31,946 nucleotides of DNA, taken from IMG/VR virus record IMGVR_UViG_3300029624_000067, positions 1 to 31,946 of that record; one strand, written 5' to 3'. The translations under genes were made by a program, and so were the position numbers. Source of the DNA: a virus. The notes beneath the pieces were generated by a model, which had not been told where the DNA came from, searched no databases, and saw nothing but the letters and a program-made list of their open reading frames with translations. Below are positions 14,692 through 22,996 of the stretch, piece after piece (the stretch's first letter is position 1; every line of letters begins with the position of its first letter).

Positions 14692-16707
14692 TTAAGCTCC
14701 TTGCTGGTCGGTAATCTTGGGCTGATTCTGGTCTTCAGGTGCGGACACCGCCTTGGCTCCGCTCACCCGGCCGGACTTGTCACGGGTTACCGTGATTTTC
14801 TTGGGCTGATTGATGGTTTCTTTCAAATCGGCGATATCGTAGCTCATACGGCGGAAGGCGCGCATGAGCTGGTCGTATTGTTCGGGACTCATGTCTTCCT
14901 CATTCTCGACAGGTTGGAGTGCGGTCACGCCGTCCATAGCGCCCTCAAGCAGGGCCGGAAGGCCGCCGCCTTCTGCTGGCTGCCCGCCTTCGGCCGCCGG
15001 GGCCACTTCACCGCCCTGAGCGCCGCCTGAGCCGCCCTGCGGCAGCAAGCCAAGCTTCTGCCCGGCTTCGCCGACCTTGTTCGCAACTTCAGCCGCCTCG
15101 CCCGCTTCCTGCATGCCTTGCTGGACCAACGCCATCTGCGCGTTCTGCTCGGCCTCGGCCTGCTGTTCGTCCTGGGTCTTGCGCCATTCGGCCGGACCGC
15201 CGACGCCCCGGATCGCATCGCGCAGCGCTGTGTCTACATGGACAGGATTGGCGGAGGCTCCCGCCTGCTGACCAACGGCGAGCAATTGCGTAGTCTCCAT
15301 GAACTGCTCGACCATCATGCGCTGCTGAGCCTGCTGGATCGGCGTCTCGAACTGCCATGTGATGTTGGCATCGGACAGCTCCTCCGGCATGGCCGAAAAA
15401 TCGATCTTGCGCATGTTGCTCAAAAGAGCAAAGGCCCGGTCGAGAATACGGGCATTGTATTCGACCTGGATCGGCTCGAAGATCGGCAGAAGGTTGCGGA
15501 TGTGCTCTTCCCAGCGCCGGGCGACCTCGTAAGCGGTCATGTCCCGGCTGGCTGCGTCCGGCAGCATCAGCTTGTCGATGAAGAACGCCTTGGAGAGCAT
15601 CTCCCGGACATCCTTGCGCATTTCGAAGCCAACGCGCATGTCTGCCTCGATGCGCACCACGTCGAGCGCATCGGACAGTCTCATGTCGTGATCCATGTCG
15701 ACCCAGGAGATGCCGCCGGCATGGAGCGTCGGCTCGCCGATCACCATTTCCTGCTTGCCGATCATCGGCGGATCGATGGACTTCTCACCCGATTCCAAAA
15801 TGATCTGGGTCAGCATCTGCGCCATTCTGGCATCGGCGAGCGCTGGCATGGTTGCGGGCGAATAGGCATATTGCGTGCCAGTCATGCGGTGCCAGCGCGG
15901 CACCACATAATTGAAGGCGACAAGCCCGCCATCGCGAATGACCTTGCTGTTGTCGACATCGACATAGCATACCACGTAAGGCAGCTTGCGGCCCTTGCGG
16001 CCGCCCTTGTTGTCATCGGAGGTGAAGTCGTCATACTCCTCCGCTGGCAGGGTGATGACGCGGACCTCGAACTCCTTGTTCGGCTCTTTCGATGCCGCCC
16101 GCAGGATCGAGGGGTGGAGGCTGTCCTCCTTGAACTTCTTCTTCATCGCCCGCGCCGTCATCTTCTGCTTGCGGTGCAGATGATCGACCTCGCCCAGATC
16201 GTCGTCGAGCCAGGCGCAGTCCTTCAGATGAAAATTGCGGAAGAACAGATGATCGCGCGTGCCCGGGGCTTCCTCGCAGGACAGAACCGCCTGACCGAAA
16301 TTTACATAAAAGCGGTCCGCATCCTTGGTGGCCCCGATGAACTGCGTGCGACTGTCGTAAAGCGATCGACGGATCGTGTCGGTGAGGTAATCCAGATAAC
16401 GCGCAATGCCCTCATCGGCATCGATCCGGTCATCGCCCGTGGTTGTGCGGAACCATTCCTTGTCCTGCGGACGCAGCATGGAGCCGACGGAATTGGTCAG
16501 CTCCCGGCTCAGTTGCTCCGGGGCGCTGTCCATGCGGTCCGAGGCCCAGTCCTCCCCCAGCGTGATCTCGGAGGTAAACTCGGCGAGATCGGGGGCGAAC
16601 TGCCAGGCCAGCTCCTGATGTAACCCGTTCAGGGGCAGTTTTTTGGTAAAGAGGTGATTGCCAAGATCAATCAGCTCTTTGGCCCGGCTGTCCTTGTAGT
16701 TGGCCAA
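14692..16707 (-). CDS. Head-to-tail connector (portal) protein, gp8-like
   Basis: 671 residues. The N-terminal half matches the T7-type head-tail connector family: an RAKELIDLGNHLF-type start, WQFAPDLAEFTSE, then SMLRPQDKEWFRTTTGDD, FGQAVLSCEE and a PRWHRMTGTQYAYSP segment. A helix-rich wing and crown region follows (MRKDVREMLSKAFFIDKLML; YEVARRWEEHIRNLLPIFEP). The last about 130 residues are Gln/Glu/Gly-rich and probably flexible. Twelve copies would form the portal ring that joins capsid, terminase and tail. The position between the large terminase and the scaffold is usual. Confidence 0.9.
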   Translation of the reverse strand: MANYKDSRAKELIDLGNHLFTKKLPLNGLHQELAWQFAPDLAEFTSEITLGEDWASDRMDSAPEQLSRELTNSVGSMLRPQDKEWFRTTTGDDRIDADEGIARYLDYLTDTIRRSLYDSRTQFIGATKDADRFYVNFGQAVLSCEEAPGTRDHLFFRNFHLKDCAWLDDDLGEVDHLHRKQKMTARAMKKKFKEDSLHPSILRAASKEPNKEFEVRVITLPAEEYDDFTSDDNKGGRKGRKLPYVVCYVDVDNSKVIRDGGLVAFNYVVPRWHRMTGTQYAYSPATMPALADARMAQMLTQIILESGEKSIDPPMIGKQEMVIGEPTLHAGGISWVDMDHDMRLSDALDVVRIEADMRVGFEMRKDVREMLSKAFFIDKLMLPDAASRDMTAYEVARRWEEHIRNLLPIFEPIQVEYNARILDRAFALLSNMRKIDFSAMPEELSDANITWQFETPIQQAQQRMMVEQFMETTQLLAVGQQAGASANPVHVDTALRDAIRGVGGPAEWRKTQDEQQAEAEQNAQMALVQQGMQEAGEAAEVANKVGEAGQKLGLLPQGGSGGAQGGEVAPAAEGGQPAEGGGLPALLEGAMDGVTALQPVENEEDMSPEQYDQLMRAFRRMSYDIADLKETINQPKKITVTRDKSGRVSGAKAVSAPEDQNQPKITDQQGA

Positions 16708-16713
16708 GGGAGA

Positions 16714-16890
16714 TTAAGCCCCGAGCTTTGTGTTGCCGCCGTCATCGTCGGTCAGATCGGTGGCGCGACGACCGCGTGAGGCCATCAGCTCGTTCTGAGA
16801 CCGACGGCGGGCCGCCTTGGCGTTAGCGTCATCCGGCACCGGCATGCGGGCAGGCTCCGGAGGAGGTGGCATTTTTGGCTTGCCGCCCAT
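16714..16890 (-). CDS. Small Pro/Arg-rich phage protein, possibly gp7.3-like
   Basis: 58 residues, ATG 16890 with a good Shine-Dalgarno (AAAGGAG, 9 nt before). The N-terminus is MGGKPKMPPPPEPARMP, the middle is Arg/Ala-rich (AKAARRRSQNELMASRGRRATDL) and the end is Asp/Gly-rich. Podophages often have a similar small protein just before the connector gene; T7 gp7.3 (a tail assembly or host-range protein) is a possible relative, but this is a guess from length, position and composition. Confidence 0.7.
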   Translation of the reverse strand: MGGKPKMPPPPEPARMPVPDDANAKAARRRSQNELMASRGRRATDLTDDDGGNTKLGA

Positions 16891-16892
16891 GA

Positions 16893-17180
16893 TCAGGCTC
16901 CTTTAGGGTTGATGGGTTCTTCAGCGTAGGCTTCCACTTCGTAGGGATTGTCTCGATATCCGTAGCGAAGCAGCCAGAAGAGGTAACGGGCCGAGAAAGT
17001 CAGTGGGCCGTCACGCTCGATCTGTTTGATATGAACGATTTCGTGGCGCAGCAAACCGGCATCCGCCTCATGATCCGGAAGCACATGGATTGTCCGCCAT
17101 GGCATGGTGACCGCGGCCAGGCCGAATGCCTTCAGGACCCAGCGCCATGGACCCTTGGCCGTCTTGATGCGAAAGGACAC
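16893..17180 (-). CDS. Small HExxH putative zinc metallopeptidase
   Basis: 95 residues. The motif HEIVH at 46-50 fits the zinc-binding HExxH helix of metallopeptidases, and a downstream PYEVEAYA (residues 79-86) supplies acidic residues that could be the third ligand. The segment ARYLFWLLRYGYRDNP is typical of phage and bacterial minimal proteases of this type. There is no signal peptide. It lies between the large terminase and the small gene before the connector, so it may process a virion protein, though no target is evident. Confidence 0.72.
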   Translation of the reverse strand: MSFRIKTAKGPWRWVLKAFGLAAVTMPWRTIHVLPDHEADAGLLRHEIVHIKQIERDGPLTFSARYLFWLLRYGYRDNPYEVEAYAEEPINPKGA

Positions 17181-17186
17181 GAAGTC

Positions 17187-18767
17187 TCAGCCTCGCCTCG
17201 TGTGGCGACGCGTGAGAGGCCCGTCGCGCATCTTGGCGTATTGAGGCAGATCATTGCGGCGCGCCTTGTTCAGACCGCGCCGCACAGCTGCATCGCCCTC
17301 CGAGAGCGCCATGACGCAAGCGTCTCCCTTACCAGGAGAGCGCCCGAGGCGTTCACGAACTTTCCCCTTGTCCTCAAGCAGAATACCGCGCGGCCCAACC
17401 GTGTAGACGGGCGCGGCCAGGTCGGCACGCAAGACCGGATCAGGCGGCAGTGCAATAATCGAACCGCCAGACTGATCGGGATCAAGCGCTTCACGAAACT
17501 TCCACCACGCAGCGGCGCGCCGGTTTGCAAAGCGAAGATTCCCGTCGACACTGCGACCGTTTCCAGTGTTCGCTCCGTTGAACGCGACGTAGTCGATGCC
17601 ATTGTCGCGCAGGCGCAGCGTGACTTGGCCACCGTAACCGCCGCCGACATCGACAACGATTACCGCATTGTTGCGGCGACGCTTCAAGATTGATGCCGCA
17701 CAGGCCGAACCGTCGGCCGTTTCTTCGCCTTGCACACTGTCAACTTCGGAATACCAGCCGCCGTGCCGACAGATCAACTCCGCTGCATCCTTGCCACCGC
17801 CGGCCGGGTCATATCCCATAGCCGTCATCGGCGTGGCTCGATGCCCTTCCGGTGTCCATCGGCCTTGAGCCTGAATGATCCAATCCGTCGGGATCACCTG
17901 GAAATCGGCATCCTGACGGGCAGCCATGAAGTTACCATCGCGGACGGCTGAGCGCAGCGGCTCGGGCAACGCATCAAGCGTCGCCTTGTATCCCGTCTCG
18001 ACGAGATAGGGGTTGTTCTCCAGCTTGCCTGGAATAAATGTGCGCGACTTGGGCAAAAACTCCTGCCCGTCGCGCTGGACCGGCCCCGGCCCGTCAACTT
18101 CCAGATCTTGACCAGTTTCATCGGTGATGAACCAGCGCAGTTCGCCATGCTTGGCCGGCTTGTCATAGGTGATGTCGAGCCAGGGGCGAAACATCTTGAT
18201 GACCCAGTCACCTTCCGCCGACATGGGCGGGTTGGTGGCGAGTACAGCGCGGCAGCGTTGACCCGGCTCCGATGAGCGAATCCAGCCAAGATGCAAACGG
18301 ACCTGAGACTCAAGGAACTGAACCGCTTCGTCGAAGACTTTCAGATCGAACGGGATGCCCATCCAGTCTTGCTCATCACCAGCATGCTGGCACCCGGCAA
18401 ACTGAATAAGTCGCCCATCCGCCGTCTTCAGCCGAGGCGGAGGCGAGCCATTGAAACCGTCCTTACCGCCATTGATCTGCAAGGCCCGGTCGATCAATCC
18501 GGTCAGGTTAGTGTACTGGCGGCGCAGAACGAGCGATCGAGCATGCTCCATGAAGGCGAGGCCGAGGCCAAGCTCGGATTTCCCAGATCCTCCGGCTCCG
18601 CCGTACAGCAAAATATCGGCCAGACTGAAATAAGCGTCGTATTGCGGGCCAACTGTTGGGTACCATCGGCGGACCGTGGCGATATAATCATCATCCAGTT
18701 GCTTTTTGAACTCGTCCGGAAGCCCCTCGAACATCCGGACGACTTGCTTGAGATCAATATGCGTCAT
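17187..18767 (-). CDS. terL: Terminase large subunit
   Basis: 526 residues, DNA-packaging motor. The ATPase domain has Walker A GGAGGSGKSE (residues 56-65) and Walker B FDLKVFDE (140-147, with D146 and E147 as Mg2+-binding and catalytic acids). A coupling motif region follows (AVLATNPP). The nuclease domain begins with the RNase-H-like strand MGYDPAGGGKDAAE (first Asp), then IVVDVGGGYGG, and a C-terminal DACVMALSEGDA. The start overlaps the stop of the next upstream gene by 4 bp. Length and layout are normal for the family. Its small-subunit gene is 9 kb away, which is unusual. Confidence 0.93.
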   Translation of the reverse strand: MTHIDLKQVVRMFEGLPDEFKKQLDDDYIATVRRWYPTVGPQYDAYFSLADILLYGGAGGSGKSELGLGLAFMEHARSLVLRRQYTNLTGLIDRALQINGGKDGFNGSPPPRLKTADGRLIQFAGCQHAGDEQDWMGIPFDLKVFDEAVQFLESQVRLHLGWIRSSEPGQRCRAVLATNPPMSAEGDWVIKMFRPWLDITYDKPAKHGELRWFITDETGQDLEVDGPGPVQRDGQEFLPKSRTFIPGKLENNPYLVETGYKATLDALPEPLRSAVRDGNFMAARQDADFQVIPTDWIIQAQGRWTPEGHRATPMTAMGYDPAGGGKDAAELICRHGGWYSEVDSVQGEETADGSACAASILKRRRNNAVIVVDVGGGYGGQVTLRLRDNGIDYVAFNGANTGNGRSVDGNLRFANRRAAAWWKFREALDPDQSGGSIIALPPDPVLRADLAAPVYTVGPRGILLEDKGKVRERLGRSPGKGDACVMALSEGDAAVRRGLNKARRNDLPQYAKMRDGPLTRRHTRRG

Positions 18768-19582
18768 GCGCGCGCGGAAACATCCGCATTACTCAGAGAA
18801 TCGACCCGGTACTCAGTGTCGTGCCCGTTCATCATCGGTGGCGGCGGCTGCAAGTCGATCTGGCGCCCGCCTTCCGGCTGCCTGTAGGCATGCTGCACCG
18901 CATGATGATCGGAGATCCATGTCTTGGCGACATACTCTTGATCGTCGAGCGCGCCGCGGATGAAATCGGCCTCGCGCTGGCTGTTCTGTGCCCTGGCGAT
19001 CGCTTCATTGTACCGCTGGTTGAGTTCGGCCTTGCGTGCCTGGATCTTGACATGCATCGGATCGACCTCGCAGAAACCGTAGAGCGGCGGCGGACGCATC
19101 AGATCGGACTCCGGCGGGATTGTCACCGTGATGCCCATCTTCTTGGCAAGCCAGATGAAGAACTGGCATCCCTGACGCTGCCACTGCCATTCCTCTTGGG
19201 CACTCATGTCAACGCCCCACAGCCCGATTTCATCGGCACCGGCCTTGATTGCCAGAGCAAACATCCATGCCAGGGAGGAAGTGAAGAAGAACGGGCCGAA
19301 CTCATCGACCATGTCCTTCGCCGGGTAGGCAACCGATCCGGGAATATCCGGCACCGGCGTGATCATGTAAACCGGCTTGGCCATCTCCGCCATGAACTGA
19401 ACATACTCCGGCGAGAACCATGGGTCGGATCTGTTCCACCGATGCAACTCGAACCAGGCGTCGGCCCGTTTGACATGCGGGCGCGCACCCGGCGAGCATC
19501 CCCAGATTTCCCAGGAATTATCGGCATAAGGAGCCAGCGCCACAGAAGATGGCGCTGACCCGATCAGAGCAATTTTTTTCAC
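18764..19582 (-). CDS. Rossmann-type phage protein resembling GT42/Maf-type fold
   Basis: 272 residues. It opens with KKIALIGSAPSS, an N-terminal strand-loop like the GxGPS start of GT42 sialyltransferases and the Maf/MptE-like domain. Later it has TSSLAWMFALAI, then GADEIGLWGVDM, which lines up in pattern with the TSGxxMxxxAIxxGYxxIYLxGIDF stretch of Campylobacter CstII as I recall it. The C-terminal third is a helical extension with charged repeats. Proteins of this kind occur beside terL in phages without a sugar pathway, so a link with the neighbouring Pse-like genes is only a hypothesis. Glycosyltransferase activity is unproved. Confidence 0.65.
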   Translation of the reverse strand: MKKIALIGSAPSSVALAPYADNSWEIWGCSPGARPHVKRADAWFELHRWNRSDPWFSPEYVQFMAEMAKPVYMITPVPDIPGSVAYPAKDMVDEFGPFFFTSSLAWMFALAIKAGADEIGLWGVDMSAQEEWQWQRQGCQFFIWLAKKMGITVTIPPESDLMRPPPLYGFCEVDPMHVKIQARKAELNQRYNEAIARAQNSQREADFIRGALDDQEYVAKTWISDHHAVQHAYRQPEGGRQIDLQPPPPMMNGHDTEYRVDSLSNADVSARA

Positions 19583-19591
19583 GAAGCGCTC

Positions 19592-20008
19592 TTAGGTTGA
19601 GGTTGACGTTGTGAAGGCTTCCACGGTCTGGCTCAAGACGGCATAGATAGCCGTGCTTATGCCGCGCAGGACGACGTTGTCGCCTTGGCCATCGAAGATC
19701 ACATGGGTGAAGGACGAGCCTGCCGTGGTCTGGAAATTGCCGGAGGCAAGACCGACCGAGATGTTGTTGGTGCCGGTCGAGGTGACGAACAGCTCCTTGA
19801 GCACGCCGGGGACCGGAGCGGCCATGGTATAAGCATCGCCGGCTGACGAGTTCAGCGTGGTCATGCCATCAGCGGGGATGACATCGGAAGTCGAGGCCGA
19901 AGTCGCTTCGGTGACGTTGGCTTGGAAGCCGTTTTCGGCATAGGCGCAGTCTTCAAAGCTTATGCCGAAGATGCGTCCATAGAGTGAGTGCTTGAGGCGC
20001 GGGGCCAT
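19592..20008 (-). CDS. Ser/Thr-rich beta-type structural protein
   Basis: 138 residues, ATG 20008 with a GGAGA ribosome site. The first about 25 residues are aromatic and charged, then the sequence is very rich in Ser, Thr, Ala and Gly (TEATSASTSDVIPADG, GTNNISVGLASGNFQTTAG) and ends in FTTSTST. It looks like a small virion protein made of beta strands. Its high Ser/Thr content makes it a possible O-glycan acceptor for the adjacent sugar pathway, but that is inference. Its own transcription probably begins after the terminator at 20075-20098. Confidence 0.65.
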   Translation of the reverse strand: MAPRLKHSLYGRIFGISFEDCAYAENGFQANVTEATSASTSDVIPADGMTTLNSSAGDAYTMAAPVPGVLKELFVTSTGTNNISVGLASGNFQTTAGSSFTHVIFDGQGDNVVLRGISTAIYAVLSQTVEAFTTSTST

Positions 20009-20074
20009 TGAGATTTCTCCGTTTTCTGCTTACAGTGCTTGTTGCTGGGGCGGATGGCCCTTGGGGACGCAGAC

Positions 20075-20098
20075 ACAAAAAATCCCGCGCGGAGGCGG
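20075..20098 (-). terminator. Intrinsic terminator downstream of the Pse-like operon
   Basis: Read leftward: perfect stem CCCGC-CTCCGC-GCGGG followed at once by ATTTTTTG. It lies about 225 bp after the HisF-like stop and before the gene that starts at 20008, so it separates the sugar operon from the head and packaging genes. Confidence 0.8.
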
Positions 20099-20129
20099 GG
20101 TGATGAAGTGACCAGAAGGAAATCTAAAA

Positions 20130-20402
20130 ATGACGCAAACTGTTGAAGACATCCCAGAACTATCAACCGCAGAAATTGCAGAGCGTCTGGTTGCATGGCG
20201 CTTGGCTGCGCAAGCTTTCCGTAGCCGCTACTCCTACAGGCTTTCCAATGGCCAAGTCCGACACGCAAACCCATCAAAACAGGCAGAGCTGGACGGAACC
20301 GCAAAATACGGCGAACAATTGCTCAAGCAGCGAACCGCCGCCGAACCGGAACACCTTTCCTCGACAGATACTCCGCAGCCTCGGCAGGTGTCTGATCGCT
20401 GA
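20130..20402 (+). CDS. Small plus-strand ORF, unknown
   Basis: 90 residues, the only plausible plus-strand gene left of 31 kb. It has AGAAGGAAAT 5-10 nt before the ATG and a protein-like sequence (IPELSTAEIAERLVAWRLAA, then a charged AELDGTAKYGEQLLKQR). The last 80 bp overlap the convergent HisF-like gene. No clear plus-strand promoter is seen. No domain is recognised. It could be a chance frame in the gap between two operons, so it is listed with moderate confidence. Confidence 0.5.
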   Translation: MTQTVEDIPELSTAEIAERLVAWRLAAQAFRSRYSYRLSNGQVRHANPSKQAELDGTAKYGEQLLKQRTAAEPEHLSSTDTPQPRQVSDR

Positions 20403-21075
20403 AACAAAACATCGCGCTGGCTGCAACAGCATGAGCACCATGTTTGAATGCAGCCGCGAAATCATTGTAGGACCCGGCTCCACCACATGCGACAACCGGG
20501 ATGCGAACCGCATTGGAGATCTGCTCGATCAGGTCGAGATTGTAGCCGTCCATCATTCCATCGCGGTTGATGTCGTTCAGGATGATCTCGCCGGCTCCGT
20601 AGGATTCAACTTTCCTGGCCCAGAGCATCGGGTTCGGTCCGGGCTTGCCCTTGCCGCATTCGCCGATGACGCGACCGTCCTTGACGTCAATCGAGACGAC
20701 GACCGCATTGGAGCCGAACTTCGTTGACGCATCGCGGATCAGTTCCGGACATTCAAGCGCGGCCGAGCCGATCGCGACCTTGTCGGCACCATGCCTGAGT
20801 GCGAGACGGAAATGCTCCAGTGTCCTGATGCCACCGCCGATGGTGATCGGCATGAAGCATTGCTCCGTCAGGTCGGAAATCAGATCGAAGTCAGGCTCTC
20901 TGCCATCAGGCGTTGCACCGATGTCCAGGATGACAAGCTCATCGACTTCCCTGGCCTGATAGATGCGAACTGACTGGCGGACATGGCCGACTGAGCGCCA
21001 GCTATCGAACTGGCGACCCTTGACGACCTGGCTGCCTCGGTAGAGGATGACCGGGATGATGCGTCTTTTCAGCAT
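20323..21075 (-). CDS. HisF-like ammonia-channel subunit (LPS/Pse amidination type)
   Basis: 250 residues, a complete (beta/alpha)8 HisF fold: N-terminal RRIIPVILYRGSQVVKG, DELVILDIGATPDG, PITIGGGIRT, DKVAIGSAAL, VVSIDVKDGRVIG, INRDGMMDGYN and IPVVACGGAG. In histidine HisF, Asp11 (in CLDVKDG) is catalytic; here the aligned position is Leu (VILYRG), as in the HisF copies that partner WbpG in lipopolysaccharide gene clusters, where HisH-HisF supply ammonia. The second Asp (SIDVK) is kept. It follows the WbpG/PseA-like gene by two genes, which supports an amidination role. No HisH is found in the window. Confidence 0.82.
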   Translation of the reverse strand: MLKRRIIPVILYRGSQVVKGRQFDSWRSVGHVRQSVRIYQAREVDELVILDIGATPDGREPDFDLISDLTEQCFMPITIGGGIRTLEHFRLALRHGADKVAIGSAALECPELIRDASTKFGSNAVVVSIDVKDGRVIGECGKGKPGPNPMLWARKVESYGAGEIILNDINRDGMMDGYNLDLIEQISNAVRIPVVACGGAGSYNDFAAAFKHGAHAVAASAMFCFSDQTPAEAAEYLSRKGVPVRRRFAA

Positions 21076-21114
21076 GCCATGCCTCGCCCTGCCACGCCGC
21101 GCCAGCCAAGCCTG
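21073..21114 (-). repeat. Phased GGCNN repeat overlapping the HisF-like start
   Basis: On the minus strand, eight GGC triplets occur at spacings of 5,4,5,5,5,5,5 nt (GGCTT GGCTG ... GGCAT GGCATG), ending at the ATG of the HisF-like gene. Similar pentanucleotide-phased GGC runs occur in other phages; the function is unknown and could affect translation initiation or slippage. Confidence 0.6.
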
Positions 21115-21163
21115 CCGTAGTCAGCCTCGGTGTTTCAGCAGAAGCCGAAACGGATGCACAGCA

Positions 21164-21865
21164 TCAGCTCCCGTAGACCATAGCATAGCGAAACCAGCGC
21201 CCGGCGGTGTGTTCCGGGAAACCGTCGTCAAGACAGCTCATGATGTCGGTCGATCCGGCTTCAAGCATCAGCTCGGCCTCGCTTGTCCGCCTGCGGAGCG
21301 GCGACAAAAGCGGCCTTGCATAGCGAGCCTTGCCATCGTAAATTGGTTCGTATTCATCGGAATGGCGCAAATGCACTTCGATGATGGTGCCGCCGATCAT
21401 CTCGATGTTCATCTTGCCTTCGCCTATCCTCAAGGTCCTGACGACGTGGCCGGCCCGCTCTTCGATCGCAGGCGTCACGGTGTAGGCTTCCCACTTGGTG
21501 AACAGGCCGAACACCGGATGACGATCCCCTTTGACAGCTCGGATATCGGTGATCTTGCCGTCGTGAACCATGGTGTCAACCGAAACATGATCCCCCTTGG
21601 CAAGAGGCATCCACAAGAAACCGGGCGCTTCGGCAATGTCTTCGTCGTCTTGTGCGAGACTGGCGCCGAGGGACAGTCCGTGCAGATTGACGATCGGCTT
21701 CAGGACGACGGGGTACTTGCCTGGCAGATCGCCCTTCTCTCCCGTGTAAAGGCCGTATTTGACGCCGAGTGCATCGTAGAGCAGAGTCTTGTGGTAGATC
21801 CAGCGCAAAGGACGGTTGAGGCGGTAGGCCTCGCTGTCATTGGCTGCGTCAGCAAGGATATGCAT
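21164..21865 (-). CDS. ATP-grasp-like protein in sugar operon
   Basis: 233 residues. It suggests an ATP-grasp fold: PVVLKPIVNLHGLSLGA (a nucleotide-contacting Lys with a following loop), a GDHVSVDTMVHDGKITDI strand pair, then MNIEMIGGTIIEVHLRHSDE, which resembles the metal-binding (E/N)xxxR region. ATP-grasp enzymes join a carboxylate to an amine or thiol using ATP. It lies 6 bp after the WbpG/PseA-like gene and before the HisF-like gene, so it probably acts on the same sugar or on a carrier. The family assignment is by pattern and moderate; no substrate can be named. Confidence 0.55.
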   Translation of the reverse strand: MHILADAANDSEAYRLNRPLRWIYHKTLLYDALGVKYGLYTGEKGDLPGKYPVVLKPIVNLHGLSLGASLAQDDEDIAEAPGFLWMPLAKGDHVSVDTMVHDGKITDIRAVKGDRHPVFGLFTKWEAYTVTPAIEERAGHVVRTLRIGEGKMNIEMIGGTIIEVHLRHSDEYEPIYDGKARYARPLLSPLRRRTSEAELMLEAGSTDIMSCLDDGFPEHTAGRWFRYAMVYGS

Positions 21866-21871
21866 GCAAGA

Positions 21872-22996
21872 CTACGCGGCCTCGGCGTGCGCGAATTCTT
21901 TCAGGATCGGCCTGTTGTCCTCGACGCCGGAGAACAACGACCAATCGGTGAAGCTTTTGAACGGCTTCATCATCAGCCAGCCGCGCGTTACACCTATACG
22001 ATCACATATCTCACTCATCCAAACACCCATGAAACTCTCGGGAAAGCACCCGTCGCGCTCTTTGACAACAGCGTAAGCCTCGTCCCGCGAAATCAGGCCA
22101 TTGCGGATATCCACGCTGATCTGAGCGCATAGCCGGCCATAGCCGAACTTGCGATACATCAAATGATCGTGCAGTCCGGTCTGAGCGTTATCGTTGTTCT
22201 CGAATTCCCACCAGTCACCGGGATAGGACAGCATGCACTGCATCCCGTGCTCCATAGCCACGGTGGCATTGCGGTGGCTGTCCCAAGGGTAGAACTGGCC
22301 AAGGAAAAATGCCGTGACATCCTGCAGACGCTTCTCATCCGGCATCAGGTAATCCTGCATGTCGGACAAGGTGATGCCGAACATGCCAACCACATCTGCA
22401 GGGCGAAGACCGAGATGCCCTCCGAACTCGGTGATCCAGCGGCGCGTCATGACCCTGGCCTCGTCCGTTCCGATCGGGCCGCCATAGCTTTCCTGCGGGT
22501 TCTCGCCGTAGAAGATCGTCTTGATGCCAAGATCGGCGGCAATGCGGAACGGGGTGCAGAAGATCGAGACGTGTTCCGGCCAGGATATATCCCCAACCAG
22601 ATCCAGACCTATCTTGTTCAGCTTCGCCCGGACATCGCGCCGCGGCGTCACCTCGATCGTGGTGGCATGCCGTGCCAGATTGTCGATATTCTTGCGACCT
22701 ATGTCCGTCAGATGGCATGTGGTAGCCGTGACGACAAGCGGCTTGGCTCCGAGTTCGATCAGCTTGAGAACCTGCCAATGGCTGTCCTTGCCCCCGGAGC
22801 TTGGCACGATGCAGTCATAACCGCTTCCGTTCTTTGGCATCGTCTCAAGAATGCGCAAAAGTTCGGCCTCGCGCGCTGACCAGTCGACCTGGTCGCGCTT
22901 GCGATGGCTAACGCAGGCAGAGCACTCGCCGTCAATGAAGGCGGTATCCGGCCTCGTGGTCGGCATCAGACATGTGCGGCAGCGAGTGAAGCTCAT
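21872..22996 (-). CDS. pseA: N-acetyl sugar amidotransferase, WbpG/PseA-like
   Basis: 374 residues. It starts with two Cys pairs (C6-x2-C9 and C25-x2-C28) that form a putative zinc or iron ribbon, then the PP-loop ATP-binding motif SSGGKDS (66-72). These are the marks of the WbpG/PseA family, which turns a sugar N-acetyl group into an acetamidino group using ammonia. In Campylobacter PseA makes 7-acetamidino pseudaminic acid; in Pseudomonas WbpG acts in O-antigen synthesis with HisH-HisF. It overlaps the upstream methylase gene by 4 bp. The product of this phage enzyme, Pse or another sugar, is not decided by sequence. Confidence 0.85.
   Translation of the reverse strand: MSFTRCRTCLMPTTRPDTAFIDGECSACVSHRKRDQVDWSAREAELLRILETMPKNGSGYDCIVPSSGGKDSHWQVLKLIELGAKPLVVTATTCHLTDIGRKNIDNLARHATTIEVTPRRDVRAKLNKIGLDLVGDISWPEHVSIFCTPFRIAADLGIKTIFYGENPQESYGGPIGTDEARVMTRRWITEFGGHLGLRPADVVGMFGITLSDMQDYLMPDEKRLQDVTAFFLGQFYPWDSHRNATVAMEHGMQCMLSYPGDWWEFENNDNAQTGLHDHLMYRKFGYGRLCAQISVDIRNGLISRDEAYAVVKERDGCFPESFMGVWMSEICDRIGVTRGWLMMKPFKSFTDWSLFSGVEDNRPILKEFAHAEAA

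Noticed and set aside
15118-16623. 501-codon plus-strand frame opposite the connector gene
   Set aside because: It is antisense to a clear connector protein and has no phage-like motif; long antisense frames are common in GC-rich coding DNA.
21047-22132. 361-codon plus-strand frame in the sugar operon
   Set aside because: It is antisense to the HisF-, ATP-grasp- and WbpG-like genes and has no recognisable domain.
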